64,000 nucleotides of DNA from Pelecanus crispus (taxonomy: Eukaryota > Chordata > Aves > Pelecaniformes > Pelecanidae), in the NCBI RefSeq assembly GCF_030463565.1, contig NC_134648.1, positions 45,289,498-45,353,497 of the forward strand, in the 5' to 3' direction. This document shows positions 49,745 through 61,355 of the stretch, piece by piece. The stretch's first letter is position 1. Every line of letters begins with the position of its first letter. The translations under genes were made by a program, and so were the position numbers. The notes beneath the pieces were generated by a model. That model saw nothing but the letters and a program-made list of their open reading frames with translations, had not been told where the DNA came from and made no database searches.

Positions 49745-50572
49745 AGTCCCTTCATCAGCAGCTGCTAGAAGCCATTGAATGGCTGCACTCTTCTCATCAG
49801 TGTCTTGGTGCAGCTCCAGCTCCCTAAACCACAAGCTGCACTGACTACCATTTGAGAATTGCAAACCCTCTTTTTGATTTTCATGCGTATGTGCCACCAT
49901 GAAAATGCCGTTTTGCAAGGATTGTCAAAAACTCTCCCTAGTAAAGCTCCCTCAGCATAGAGCGTCCTTCTTGACACCTGGTTTTCCTCTTCCCCTTCAG
50001 AAAGACCTCAGACTGGCAGAAAGCATGTGGCATACTTTATTGATTTGGGTGGATGAATATGTGAAGAGATTATGTGGGCGTCCTGATGAGGAAAGGAAAC
50101 ATTGTTTTGTTCCTCGACATCTGGTAGGGGAAGCAGGTGATTTTTCTGATTATTTCTCTTAAAATGAAAAAGCTATTATGGGTACTTTAAAATGTTATTA
50201 GCGTGTTTAAGTAGTAATGTTATTAGTTAAAATAAATAATACTGATTAATGCATGTTCATTAATGTTATATCTTTTAAATATTATTGTTATTATATTAAG
50301 TCTTGTAGGAACAGCTTTAAAGGTTCTTAATTAGCTTTTACTTAGGCAAAGCACCAGCACTGGGAACAGTAGAGCAGTGACTGGCGGAGGTGCATCCAGC
50401 TCTAGGAGGGATGCAATCGCAGGAGTTGGGCAGAACTCTGGACACCTCGGTTTAAAGCTGTGACGATGAGAACTGCCTCTCAGCGGCTGTCTGACCCCAG
50501 CCTGAGGTCTGTGAATGTCACACTTTCACATGGCAAAGAACTTCAGCTGCTGAGAGTCCGATGCTTCAGCCC

Positions 50573-51136
50573 TGTCCTGGTTTTGGCTGGGATAGAGTTA
50601 ATTTTCTTCCTAGTAGCTGGCATAGTGCTGTGTTTTGGATTTAGGAGGAGAAGAATGCTGATAACACACTGATGTTTAGTTGTTGCTAAGTACTGCTTAT
50701 GCTAGTCAAGGACTTTTCAGCTTCCCATGCTCTGCCAGGGGCACAAGAAACTAGGAGGGGGCACAGCTGGAATAGCTGATCCAAACTGACCAAAGGGCTA
50801 TTCCATACCATATGACGTCATGCTCAGGATATAAACTGGGGGGGCTGGTCGGGGAACAGCGATCGCTGCTCGGGAACTGTCTGGGTATCGGTCGGCGGGT
50901 GGTGAGCAATTGCATTGTGCATCACTTGCTTTGTATATCATTATTATTATCATTATTATACTGTTACTATTATCATTGCTATTTTACTTTATTTCAATGA
51001 TTAAACTGTTCTTATCTCAGCCCAGGAGTGTTTCTCACTCTTACTCCTCCGATTCTCTCCCCCATCCCATCGGGGTAGGGGGAGTGAGCGAGCGGCTGCG
51101 TGGTGCTGAGTTGCTGGCTGGGGCTAAACCACGACA
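50573..51136 (+). mobile_element. Solo LTR of an avian ERVL-like endogenous retrovirus (copy 1)
   Basis: A 564-bp LTR beginning TGTCCTGGTTTTGGCTGG and ending CTAAACCACGACA. It is flanked by an exact 5-bp duplication AGCCC (50568-50572 and 51137-51141). TG...CA ends and a 5-bp duplication suit a class III (ERVL-type) element, and the family is common in neoavian genomes (TguLTR5-like as I recall). It carries a perfect CRE, TGACGTCA (50813-50820), a TATA box ATATAAA (50829-50835) and ATTAAA at 51000. No primer-binding site or retroviral gene follows, so this is a solo LTR left by recombination. Confidence 0.9.
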
Positions 51137-51619
51137 AGCCCCCATGCAGACCCAAGGTTCTCTGGGATCCTCAACCCATTACCGTGCAGAGCCTTGCTGG
51201 AGTGGGCTTGGTCCACCGGGGGTAGCTGGTGCTTTCTTCGGCAACAACCTCTGGTCTCTTTGTTCACCAGGCCAGTGGTTAAAGCACTGCGGACCTGGGT
51301 TGTATCCCTTCTTCCCGCTGTGTCCTGGGAGAGCGCCCAGGCCAGTGGGTCTCCTGTGCCTCACCTTTGGCACAGTGCTGCTTCCTGTAGACTCTTCAAA
51401 AATTCTTTTGTTGCGGAAAACAGAGCAACTGGGAAAACAATTCCGCAGAAGAGGTGGTGTGAGCTCCAGTCCCTGCTCATGGCCACCCAGGGACTATTTC
51501 ATGGGAAACACAAGCTCTTGCTGGAGCATGGCCCGAAGCCCTGGACATCCCTCTCCCCAGGTGAGTGCTCCCATTCCTTCTCCATCTCTCGCAATCTCCC
51601 GAGGATGCTGAACGTTTAC

Positions 51620-51833
51620 AAGAGGTCAAAAGTGAATGGATGGAAAAACCTATCTATTAAATCTATTAAATACAAAGACACCATTCAGGAATTGCCTGAG
51701 CCAAAGGCTGTTGAGAGGATATTCAGAGGAACTACCACTTTACGCTTTCCTGTTCCTACACTTTTCCCCAGGCGCCTGCTTTTGGCCTCTGTAGGAGGCA
51801 AAATACTAGGCTAGATGGGCTTTCAGCAAGCAA
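51620..51833 (+). mobile_element. Old CR1-like LINE 3' fragment
   Basis: The end of this segment reads TGCTTTTGGCCTCTGTAGGA, then GGCAAAATACTAGGCTAGATGG. It resembles the 3' end of old amniote CR1 elements (GGCCACTGTCGGAGACAGGA, then TACTGGGCTAGATGGACC). It is diverged and was assigned from memory. Confidence 0.5.
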
Positions 51834-54800
51834 ACAGAATATTTTTAGGACAGATAAAACTACACAGACCTTTTCCTGCTGCCTTCTTGGTAGTGTATAG
51901 CTAGGTTGCAAAGTTAAGCACTTAGAGGGAAGAAAATGTCAAAATAAGGAGGCTTGTAATGATCTTAGGATTGCCACTTGTTGAAGATTCCCAATCTGAT
52001 GCCCTCCTGTGTGTACTAGGAGATAGACTTGCTTTACACAGTAATACTCTATTTTTTCCATAGGGTCTCTCCCTTGTTCATATCATAAGGTGGGGGTGAC
52101 TAGAGTCAAATGAGGAGCACAGGGTGAAGGAGAGGGTAGCCTGCAGGGTCTTACCTCCTCCTCCTCCTGCCTGCAAGCACAGACAGGCAAGGCAGGAGCT
52201 CGTGGGCAGGGAAGGGAGCTGCTGGTGAACACCGAAGTTGGGTGCCGAGTGTTGTCAGACCCTGCCCTTGAGAGTGTGCCGGTGCAATGCTGGATGTCTT
52301 GAGTGAAACCACACTTTTAGACAGAGGCCATGGACAGCTCCTCATTTCTGGGTGCTAACTGAGGGCACCTGGTGCTTACTTGTACGAATGTTTGTTCCCG
52401 CAACACCTCAGGTCAGCTAAAGCTGTGCATGGCTGACAGCTCCACTTATTATCTAGTGAAATTGCTACTTCAGGGCCCGATTCTCAATTTCTTTTTCGCA
52501 GGAAACAGGATTGACTCACAGTATATATAAGTATATATTTTGAAGGATATATCTTTGTTTATAGCAGTGTCCATGCAGTCATTTATAGTTAGGTACTTTA
52601 ATATAAAACTAACATGAGAGCGAGTGTCTTGATGGTGACAGTACTGATAGCCAGAATGTTGTCTAAATACTTTACATGTAAATACATGTCAAGGACTTCC
52701 TTCCAAAATTGGGTGTTTTGGTATAATAATTCTTTTTCTGTGATCAGATGTCCTTATACAGGTGGCTAGCTTGTTGTGTTGCCAGATGGACAAATCTGAG
52801 CAGATAGCAACTGGTACGAAGACCGCCTGTCCTCTGGTACAGGCACTATTTGTGGTGTCTAAAGCTGCAAAGCGAAGCAGCGATGGGTAGCCCCGCTCTG
52901 TGCAGGAGCTCCCCAGCCTGCTGGGCAGATGTCCTGGCAGCCTGTGGCACCTGAAAGGGGCTTCTGCTCCCTTAGCCCCCAATTTTTCACAAGTCACAAA
53001 GGTTCTTTGTTCCTGTCATCTCTCGTAATATTTTCAGTTCCTTGTTCGAGTCTGGTAACACTTCCACTTACCTTAATGGTTGCCTTTCCACCTCAAATGC
53101 AACATTTTTTCATTATCTTTCAGGGTCATATTTGTCAGCTTTCTCATCTTTGGGGTGAGGTTAGGGTTCTGGAGTGGGTTACTAATGCCAAATGTCACTC
53201 GTGCCTGTACAGGCTTCTTGGACTGCAGTAGAACTAAGGGGAGTTTCCTTTGGGACACCCGTGATGTGGAGGAAAACATGGAGATTAAAGGTGGGTTCAT
53301 CATGCCTAGACTGAATTGCCTGTGGTCCAAACTGCACCGCAGAGAGACCAAAAAGGCTGTCCACAAGGTCTGGTTTAGGTTATGGTGAGATGCCCCTGAA
53401 GACGTCTGTCTCTCTACTGAGTGTGGAAGGCATTTAACCAACTGATTTAGATTACACACCTTTTTTTTTAAATGGCTAACTTTTAGTGACTTGAGGAGGG
53501 ACATCTTGACCTTATGTTCCTAGAGTCAGTTATTGTCACACGAAAGGTGCTTTTTTTTTAATTTTTAAAAAAAGCAAACAAAAACCCCAACCAGTTTCAT
53601 AACTTATTAAAGGACGACTGAGAGCTAAGGAAAAGAATGTATTTTTATAATAAGTTGCCATAGTTGTGCCTTGCCTGGAAAAAAGTCATTGTGAAAAAAC
53701 ACATCTGCAACTCAACCCGAAAATTGCCTCCCAACAGTAAATGAAGATATTGCTTCCCTCTGTGATGAACTTAAAATGTAATTAAGGTTACGTTGCTTTG
53801 GAGAAATTCATGGATGACGGGGTGGGTAGAGGGAGGCAAGACTGCAGAGATGAAACGTGCTGGAAGTTAGCATGAGGTGTTATGCACTCACAGCAACCTT
53901 TCGCTTGTCCTGGCAGTTTGTCGTGAGAGTGTCTGTTGCAGGAGGTGATGCTTTGACTGTGATACACAGCATGAAAACATGCCATAAACAGGAAGGCTGG
54001 TGTGATGGGGAATTTTCTAGAGTATTAGCTCTAAACTTAATGTAAGCAGACTATTAGGTGGGGGGAAGTGTGTATAAATAACTATTGGCATGGTTTATCT
54101 GTGCAGAAGCATGAGAGAACTTCCCCTTGAAGTGAGAAATTTCTAAAATAAAAACTTCTAAAAGATTATCTGCTCAGATGTTGTTACTTCCCAACATGTC
54201 TAGAGGTTACAGGGGAGACTGCAGCGAAGAGAGTGAAGATTTTACTCTTCATTCTTATTGTCCATCATTTAACAGCAAATTTAAAATAAAAAGAACAAAA
54301 CTTACACGAAGTCCCCAAACAAAACAAAAAACCCTATAGGTGTTGACACATCCTATCATCAGGTTTAGAGGGTAAGTACAAGAAAAACGATTGTTATCAG
54401 GTGTAAATTAACATATAGTGAGTTTGCTCGCAACTGAAGAAGGTGACAGATATAACACATGCATTAATAAAACTCCAAATGAAAGGTATGGCCGTCATTA
54501 GGGACGGTACTTGGAGAAATGCTATTGATTCCAGAAATTGAATTTAATTTGATGGCTTTTACTGTAATTAACGCAATGGTTTGTACCAGCATAGATCTCT
54601 TAACATTATTATCTAAGGTGACAAATTATGAAATTAAATGTTCATTTAAGATGCAATTCAAATTTTCTAAAGGTTTTCTTGAGTCAATGGGTCTCAGTTA
54701 ATTTCCTTAGAGCTAACAGACCTGACTTTTTTTATCCTGTCATTTTTCTGCCAATGAAGGTGCTCCTGATTTACATCAATACTGCCATGAAGGCAATATA

Positions 54801-55269
54801 TACAAAGGAAACATTCACAGGTTCTGATGAGTTCTTGACAGCCCCTATTGCGTATACTTTGCAAGCTTGAAAGGTATTTTCTTTGTAGCATTAGATTTTA
54901 ATGGTACTGAATGTAACGTGCACGTATAATAACAATAATTCACTTTTCTTGTGTTCGCCCATTTACCTTGTCATATATCTGCTAGATGCAGGGTCTGGTT
55001 CTCTTCTCTTTTACACCTGTTTTACCCGAGGGCTGTTTATTTTGATGGAGGTACTCCTGATTCAGACCTGTGTATATGAATCTGTTATCTGAGAGAGGTA
55101 AATTAATGCTTTTAATCAAGACCACTCTTCTGCCTACTCATCAACATCAAAGCCTAGACATGCTATTAGTTATTGAGAAAGGAAGCACAGTGTGAGTAAG
55201 CAGCCCTCAGCTATCTCTGGCTCCCCATTACCAGAATTTTAGCACCATTACCTCAAAACCGTGAATACT

Positions 55270-55340
55270 TTTATCCTCACAGTCACTTGCAAAGGCTATA
55301 TATCCCCATTTAACAGACCAAAGCCACAAAAGGATGCAGA
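55270..55340 (+). repeat. Possible ancient MIR-like SINE remnant
   Basis: TTATCCTCACAGTCACTTGC, later TATCCCCATTTAACAGACCA, follows the order of the MIR core and 3' part (TCCTCACAAC ... ATCCCCATTTTACAGATGA). Short and diverged; could be chance. Confidence 0.35.
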
Positions 55341-56532
55341 ATTTAGGCAGAAATGAGGTGCCTAAATCTAAATCTAATCTTCAAGACCACTTTGTGCAGC
55401 TGCTACCCAAAGTCTCCCTACTTTGAAGGTGCTTCTGTTTTGGTCATTAAAGTCCCACATACCTGAAGACTTCTTTCTGGCCATACCTTGAAGGACCTCT
55501 GTCTTGTCAGGTCATAGCAGCTGCATGTCTAAGCTTTCCCCTGTCAGACCCTGTAGCTTCTGTTTCTTCCGGAGGGTGACTCTGCTACCACGTGCTCTGA
55601 GTGTGCTGAAATCCTCAAGCCAGATTTCACACTTAATACCAGTGGAATCATCTTTTTTTTTTTTTCCCCTTTTCCTTCCTTTTTTTTTTTGCAGTTACAA
55701 AGAGCTCTCACAGTCAAATCACTGATCTTATATCTGGTAGTTGAATGAATCAGTCATGAGGGATGTAGGTGAGATAGCAGCAGACCCTCTGTTTGGGAGG
55801 ATTCAGATCTGTCTGTGTGTGCGTCCAGTGAACTGCCCAAGCCAAGGCTGAAAAGTGGGACTTCCTAATTTACTGAGATCCACTAATCTCACTAGGGTCT
55901 GGTGAAGAAGATGCAGTGCACCATCGCCGTCTCTGCATGCCATCATCTCAGGCAGAACCAGGCCACTCTGCTGAACTTGTTTCCTCAGAGATGGGTAAGA
56001 AATATGGGATTTCGTGCTAGACTCCTTGTGGTCTGGGCAAAATATTCCTGTAGGCAGCTCTGCTATAAGGTACTATATAGAACAACTGTTGGAAGAAGAA
56101 GTATGAGCCATTCTTGGAGCAGGGACTGGAACAGATGGCTAGATTTTCCTCTGGTTGTCTTAGCCACCAAGGAACAGAGTGGATGTCCCTCTTCCCCCCT
56201 TCTCCGTGAGTGTTTAAATAATTCAAGAACAGTGACCTCATTTCTACAGAAGGAATGGAGAGTGCCCCAATATAGCTAGCTCTGTCATCAAATGGTGAGG
56301 GACACTCTCTTAGAAAGGGGAATGGTGGACTCTCCTTGGACAGATAAAAGCATTGAGTCTGGTTTCCTGCGTCTTGGGTGAGTGTGCTGAAATGTTGTAT
56401 GAGGTGTAAACCACAGTGTAATACATTACAGAAATATATAATCCCTTCTTTGGTCTTCCAAACACATAGCTAACATGCCTACCTTAAGAAGAGGGTGCAG
56501 GAGTCCCAGGTGAGCAGAGGCACTTATGTGCA

Positions 56533-56895
56533 TGTCCTGGTTTCGGCTGGGATAGAGTTAATTTTCTTCCTAGTAGCAGGCATAGTGCTGTGTTTTGGAT
56601 TTAGTAGAAGAATGTTGATAACACGCTGATGTTTTTAGTTGTTACTGAGTACTGCTTATGCTAGTCAAGGACTTTTCAGCTTCCCATGCTGTGCCAGGGG
56701 CACAAGAAACTGGGAGGGGGCACAGCCAGAATAGTTGATCCAAACTGCCCAAAGGGCTATTCCATACCATGTGACGTCATGCTCAGTATATAAACTGGGG
56801 GGGGGTTGGTCGGGGAGCAGCGATTGCTGCTCGGGAACTGTCTGGGTATCGGTCGGCGGGTGGTGAGCAACTGCATTGTGCATCACTTGCTTTGT

Positions 56896-56928
<33 letters not shown>

Positions 56929-57127
56929 TTGTTATTATTATTATCATTATACTGTTACTATTAGCATTACTATTTTACTTTATTTCAATTATTAAACTGT
57001 TCTTATCTCAACCTGGGAGTGTTTCTCACTCTTACTCCTCCGATTCTCTCCCCCATCCCATCGGGGCAGGGGCAGTGAGCGAGCGGCTGCGTGGTGCTGA
57101 GTTGCTGGCTGGGGCTAAACCGCGACA
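56533..57127 (+). mobile_element. Solo LTR of the same ERVL-like family (copy 2)
   Basis: A 595-bp LTR beginning TGTCCTGGTTTCGGCTGG and ending CTAAACCGCGACA, about 5-7% different from copy 1 by eye. The flanks GTGCA (56528-56532) and GTGCG (57128-57132) form a 5-bp duplication with one change and differ from those of copy 1, so this is an independent insertion. It has the same CRE (56772-56779), a better TATA box TATATAAA (56787-56794) and an expanded ATT microsatellite at about 56898-56930. It lies immediately upstream of a CpG-rich sequence with a splice donor. Confidence 0.9.
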
Positions 57128-57571
57128 GTGCGATGCTGAGCGGGAGCGCCCAAGTCCTAAGGAAGGTTGGAAATGAAGGTGTAGCAGGCTTAACGTTGCC
57201 CGTTGGCCACCGTAGGCGTATCCCTGCTCCCTGTGATGGCAGCTGCGAACCTCGCTGCGAATTGCCTTCGGCTCCCCGGGAGGTGCTGGGCGCTGAGGCG
57301 AGGGCTGTGCTACCTGCGGGGGGAAGCTGGCACCTGCGGGCCAGGTGCTGCAGCAGTAAGCCAGCCCAGCGGTGGCCAGGCCCTTCCCCGGGCGCGGGGA
57401 GGTCAGCAGGCAAATGGCGATGGCGTTTAGGCACTCGGAGACAGAGCCACGGCGGCGGGCGGAGCTGTCCGGCCCCGCGGTGCTGAAGCGGCGCGGCGAG
57501 GCAGCGGCAGGGGGGCGGCGAGCCCCGGCCCGGCCCCCGCCCCAATCGCTGCCGCTCTCCGGCACAGCCCG
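57128..57571 (+). ncRNA. Candidate first exon of an unknown transcript (CpG-rich, strong splice donor)
   Basis: A GC- and CpG-rich segment, densest at about 57360-57570, ends in CCCG|GTAAGTACT at 57571, a near-ideal donor, and the sequence turns AT-rich just beyond it. Either a CpG-island promoter within the segment or the LTR promoter at 56787 could start a + strand transcript using this donor. A 67-codon frame (from 57372) crosses it but has no recognisable similarity, so coding status is unknown. No downstream exon could be identified. The next gene expected by synteny, INSM2, is not visible in the window. Confidence 0.35.
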
Positions 57572-57991
57572 GTAAGTACTCGGGACGTGAGGAGCGAGGG
57601 CCGATTAATTTTTTAAAATACACGGGTCCCACGCGTAGGCTGCAGTCCCTCTTTATTTGTCGGCCGATTATAGCTGTAATCGCTTTGCTATTTATCCGTG
57701 GAGCAGCTTCCCCCGTATCGAGGATAAGGGCATCAGGAGGCCTCGCGAAGAATACTAATCGCTTAAACCCAGGACTTTAAATTTCAGGTCTTAAAGGCAA
57801 ATGGAGGAATTAATTTAAAAAGGAGATTCGAGCCCGGGTAGATGGTTAAATGCACTGAGGCAATATATGTGCTAGGCTGCTGACCTGAACGACATTCCTT
57901 ACCGATGGCGACGGCAGGCAAGAAAATGGGGGAACAAACTGATAAGCATTTCGGCTATAGAATTATTTTAAGGGGACCATTAGAAAAGTGC

Positions 57992-58011
57992 ACGTTTGTT
58001 AAAACAAACGT
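57992..58011. repeat. Short perfect inverted repeat
   Basis: ACGTTTGTT and AACAAACGT are exact reverse complements around AA. TGTT/AACA cores suit forkhead-type binding, but this is a motif match only. Confidence 0.75.
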
Positions 58012-61000
58012 CGTGCTCCAATACTGTTGTAATGTGAATTGATGAAAAATTAGTAATAGTTACTCCCAAAAGAGAAAGACTTCTTCAAGCTTAAAAACTA
58101 AAAGCTAAACTCGAGTTTTACTTCTGCACATGTAATTTGTCAGAGGAGAGAAGTAATGAATAAAATTATATCTAATAATTATAAAGATAATAACAAGTTT
58201 CTATTGATGCCTATAAATACATCTTCATTAATCACATAATAACTAATAGAAACATTCAGAAAGTAGTTAAGAGATATTTTTTTTTAAAACAAATGGCTAA
58301 GAAATATAATCCTACTGTACCTCAGTAATTGTTAAAGGGAGGACCCATTATCTTAATTATGTTTCTAGAGCAAACATTATTTCAATGTGATAAAAGATGA
58401 CATGACACTAAAGGTAAAGCTACAGCAGATGTTACATGAGTAACAAGCCAATATGCCCACATTCTGGTAATTTCTCCCCCCCCTAGACATGTTCTCATTA
58501 ATCTGTGATTAATAGGATTTGAGTATAGTAAATGATGTTGATCTATTGTCTGTCTTTGTCCCACACCATAAAGAGAGCAATTTGTCAGCTCAGCTTTTGT
58601 GTGACTATTTAATAGCAAAGAGGGGGAGAGAAAAGACGCTAATCTTCTAATTGGCATCTATAGAGAAAGGTCTAAGAACACTGCCTGCCTGGAAATAGCT
58701 TATGTGCAATTCCTATGCCTGCAAGCTGAGGTGGACAGACAGACGTACAAGCCCGAGTGCCCTTGGAAAAGGACCTGTTTGTCTCTATCACACCATCACC
58801 CACTGTCCAAAGGGAGACTGGAGAGCAAGGCGTGCCGTAGAAGAAGGTGCAATTGCTAACTCCTCAAAGTCTGTTATGTTTCAGCCTGTTACATGTCAAG
58901 GGAGTACTTCTTGACTGGTGTGGCTTTAATAAAGACAGAAAGCTTCCTCCTTCACAGAGCAGAAAGAAGAACAAGGCGGGGGAGGAACGGGGGGCAGTGA
59001 TGGAGACCAGAACAGTCCTCTCACCAGGAAAATCGGAATCAATGGAGGGAACATAAAGTGCCCGAATGCCTTTCCAGAGATGTCAGGTGAACAATGGCTT
59101 TGTGCTAAGATGGTGCCACTTATAATTTAACTGTCCTCCTTAGGTGCTAAGGTTACCTAATAAAATGATTGTTCCTCACATAGGACAAAATACAAAAAAT
59201 TTCACAATTAAGTCACTAGTCCCAGTTCAGCAAAGCGTGTAAGCCACTGCTTAAAAGTAGGCATGAGGACAAGTGCTTTGCTAAGTTGCGTTCCTTTGGA
59301 TGCCTTTCCCCCATCCCTGGGTGTCTATTTGATGTCCTCTGAAGGGTCAGAATAAAGACTCGTTGAGGAATGGATCCCATCTACTTCTCAGAAAAATGCA
59401 GGTTTGTTTAGTGTAATGATTTCTTGAGCGGTGAACGTAGCTGAAGAGTTCCTCATTCAGTTTAGCCACTTGAGCCATTATGACAATACAACTATTTAAG
59501 GCAATGCAGTAACTCCCTAAAAATATTATTTTTTGAGAACTTATGTCATTTTTTTTACTGGTGCAATTTAGGGCATGTTTCTGTAAGTAGTTTTATCAAT
59601 CCCATGGGTGGAACCAGTATGTTGCATTGAAGAAGGGTGGGACTATCTTAAACCAGCTTTGCCACTTGGAAATTGTGCTGCGGACCTGAGCATAAAGTTG
59701 CTTCTACCTCTGTAACTCTTCAGTGGATATGACATAGAAAATCTTTACTGCCTCTGTTTTAATGCTAATGCATGTGAACAGGGAAACTGATGAAGGATAA
59801 AGATTAAAGAGTTTCACTAGAGGAAGAATAAAACCACAGACAGAATAGAATCTGATTTAAAACGGAGAAGAGCGTAGGGAAAGGAGTTGATAATGCTGAG
59901 ATTAAAAAACAAAAAGGCTCTCAACAGTGTGTATTTAAGTTTACAATATTTACTGCCACATTTCACAAACAATCACATCTCTGTACACTGCTCAGGTGTA
60001 TAACCCAGCACTTTGGCATGTACAGCAGCCGTTGCGGTAGCCGGGCTCTGCAGTGAAAATGCTGTCAGGATTTGGAGAGCAGATGTGACTCTGGGCAGGG
60101 ACAAAGCAAGCGGGGAAGTGGGGCAAACTGTACCCTCTTGTATGTGAATTTACAAAAATAGAGCATTTCCCTGCTACTTGGCGATGCTACTTCTGGGCAC
60201 ACTGAGCACAATTCTCACCAAGAACAGAGCCCCTTTTCTGTCTTTGGGGGTGAGGACTGACATTTGTCCCCATTTCAAGCATGGCAGGGTGAATGCATTC
60301 AAACTGTCCTTGTGGAAACACCCAAAAATTTCCCAGTGGAAACAGCTCCCTAAGCAGAGATGTTGGAGCTGTCCTGGATCTATTAATCCAACACTGGGGA
60401 GTGCAGTGCCAAAACCAGCAGTGGGGCCATGCGAATGAGCTGAAGCGCAGAAGTAGTACATCCATGTCGACATGTCTCTGTGCTCTAGCTTCTATGTCTT
60501 TCAGAGAGAGGAAAATGGCCACCTTGCTTCTCAGCATGAGCTCATGTGGCACAATGCCAGGCTGTCATGCAATGTAGATTCGTGGTCTCAAGCTTGGGGC
60601 TCTCTGCCTTGTGCTCTGGTCTGATGAACTCTAATGGGACACTTGCTCTTCTGGACTGCTGTGATCAAGCAAGGGAGGATGTCATCATCCAAAACTGGAA
60701 GGTCTTGGGGCATGCCCAGGACCAGATTCCAGCAGCCTTGGAAAACTGCAGGGTATCCTGGACCAGCTGGTTGCCTCCATGGCCCTCCTCGATTTCCTCT
60801 ATAGAGAAGAGAGGGGTCCTGCAGCCTGGGTGGACTGTACGTAACCAGCCTGATTACATGGAAGTTGTCAGAGATTTTCCTGCAGCGGTCACTGGGAGAA
60901 GAGGGGCAGAACACACACCCCTTAACTCCAGCCTTCTGCCACTCTTTGAAGGTTTTCTTGGTGTCTGGACATAGTATCAGAGAGACAAAGCCCTCCAAGC

Positions 61001-61333
61001 CTGCACATGTCTGTCTGTATGCAGGCATTGTGCCAGGGCAGGGGAAGCACAGGTAGCCAAAACAATCACCGCTGGCAATACACAACTTTTTAGAGATTAG
61101 GGTGCTTTATCCCATCCAAGATACAGTGGAAGATGTTCCAGCTCGCAGGGAGTTTCAGTCTAAATGCATAAAATTAGGGTAAGCTCAAATCTTATGTAAA
61201 CCAAGTATTTGCACAAATATACATTGTGGCCAGGTTCAAATATTGCAAGTTTTAGTTCTTTTTAAAAAATGAGGTTAGTTTTTATTTTTAGAATGCTCAG
61301 AGCTGTGAGAATGGGAAGGTTCGTTAATCCTGT

Positions 61334-61355
61334 AAGCAAGTAAGCAAGCAAGCAA
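61334..61355 (+). repeat. (AAGC)n short tandem repeat
   Basis: About five AAGC/AAGT tetramers in tandem; a minor simple repeat. Confidence 0.85.

Larger units (their letters stand above)
51137..56532. other. Interval between the two solo LTRs; no gene recognised
   Basis: About 5.4 kb that is not a provirus interior: no gag, pol or env similarity, primer-binding site or polypurine tract is seen. An old CR1-like 3' fragment lies near 51620-51833. Much of 53.5-55.4 kb is AT-rich single-copy DNA, possibly with conserved non-coding sequence. Confidence 0.7.

Noticed and set aside
51137..56532. The interval between two LTRs as a proviral interior.
   Set aside because: Target-site duplications differ between the LTRs and no retroviral gene, primer-binding site or polypurine tract is present.
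57820..57845. ATTCGAGCCCGGGTA, resembling a tRNA T-arm/B box.
   Set aside because: No A box or cloverleaf can be drawn upstream at the right distance.
60546..61085. Facing open frames of 142 (+) and 165 (-) codons.
   Set aside because: Both strands are open at once with no recognisable domain, which is typical of chance in this composition.
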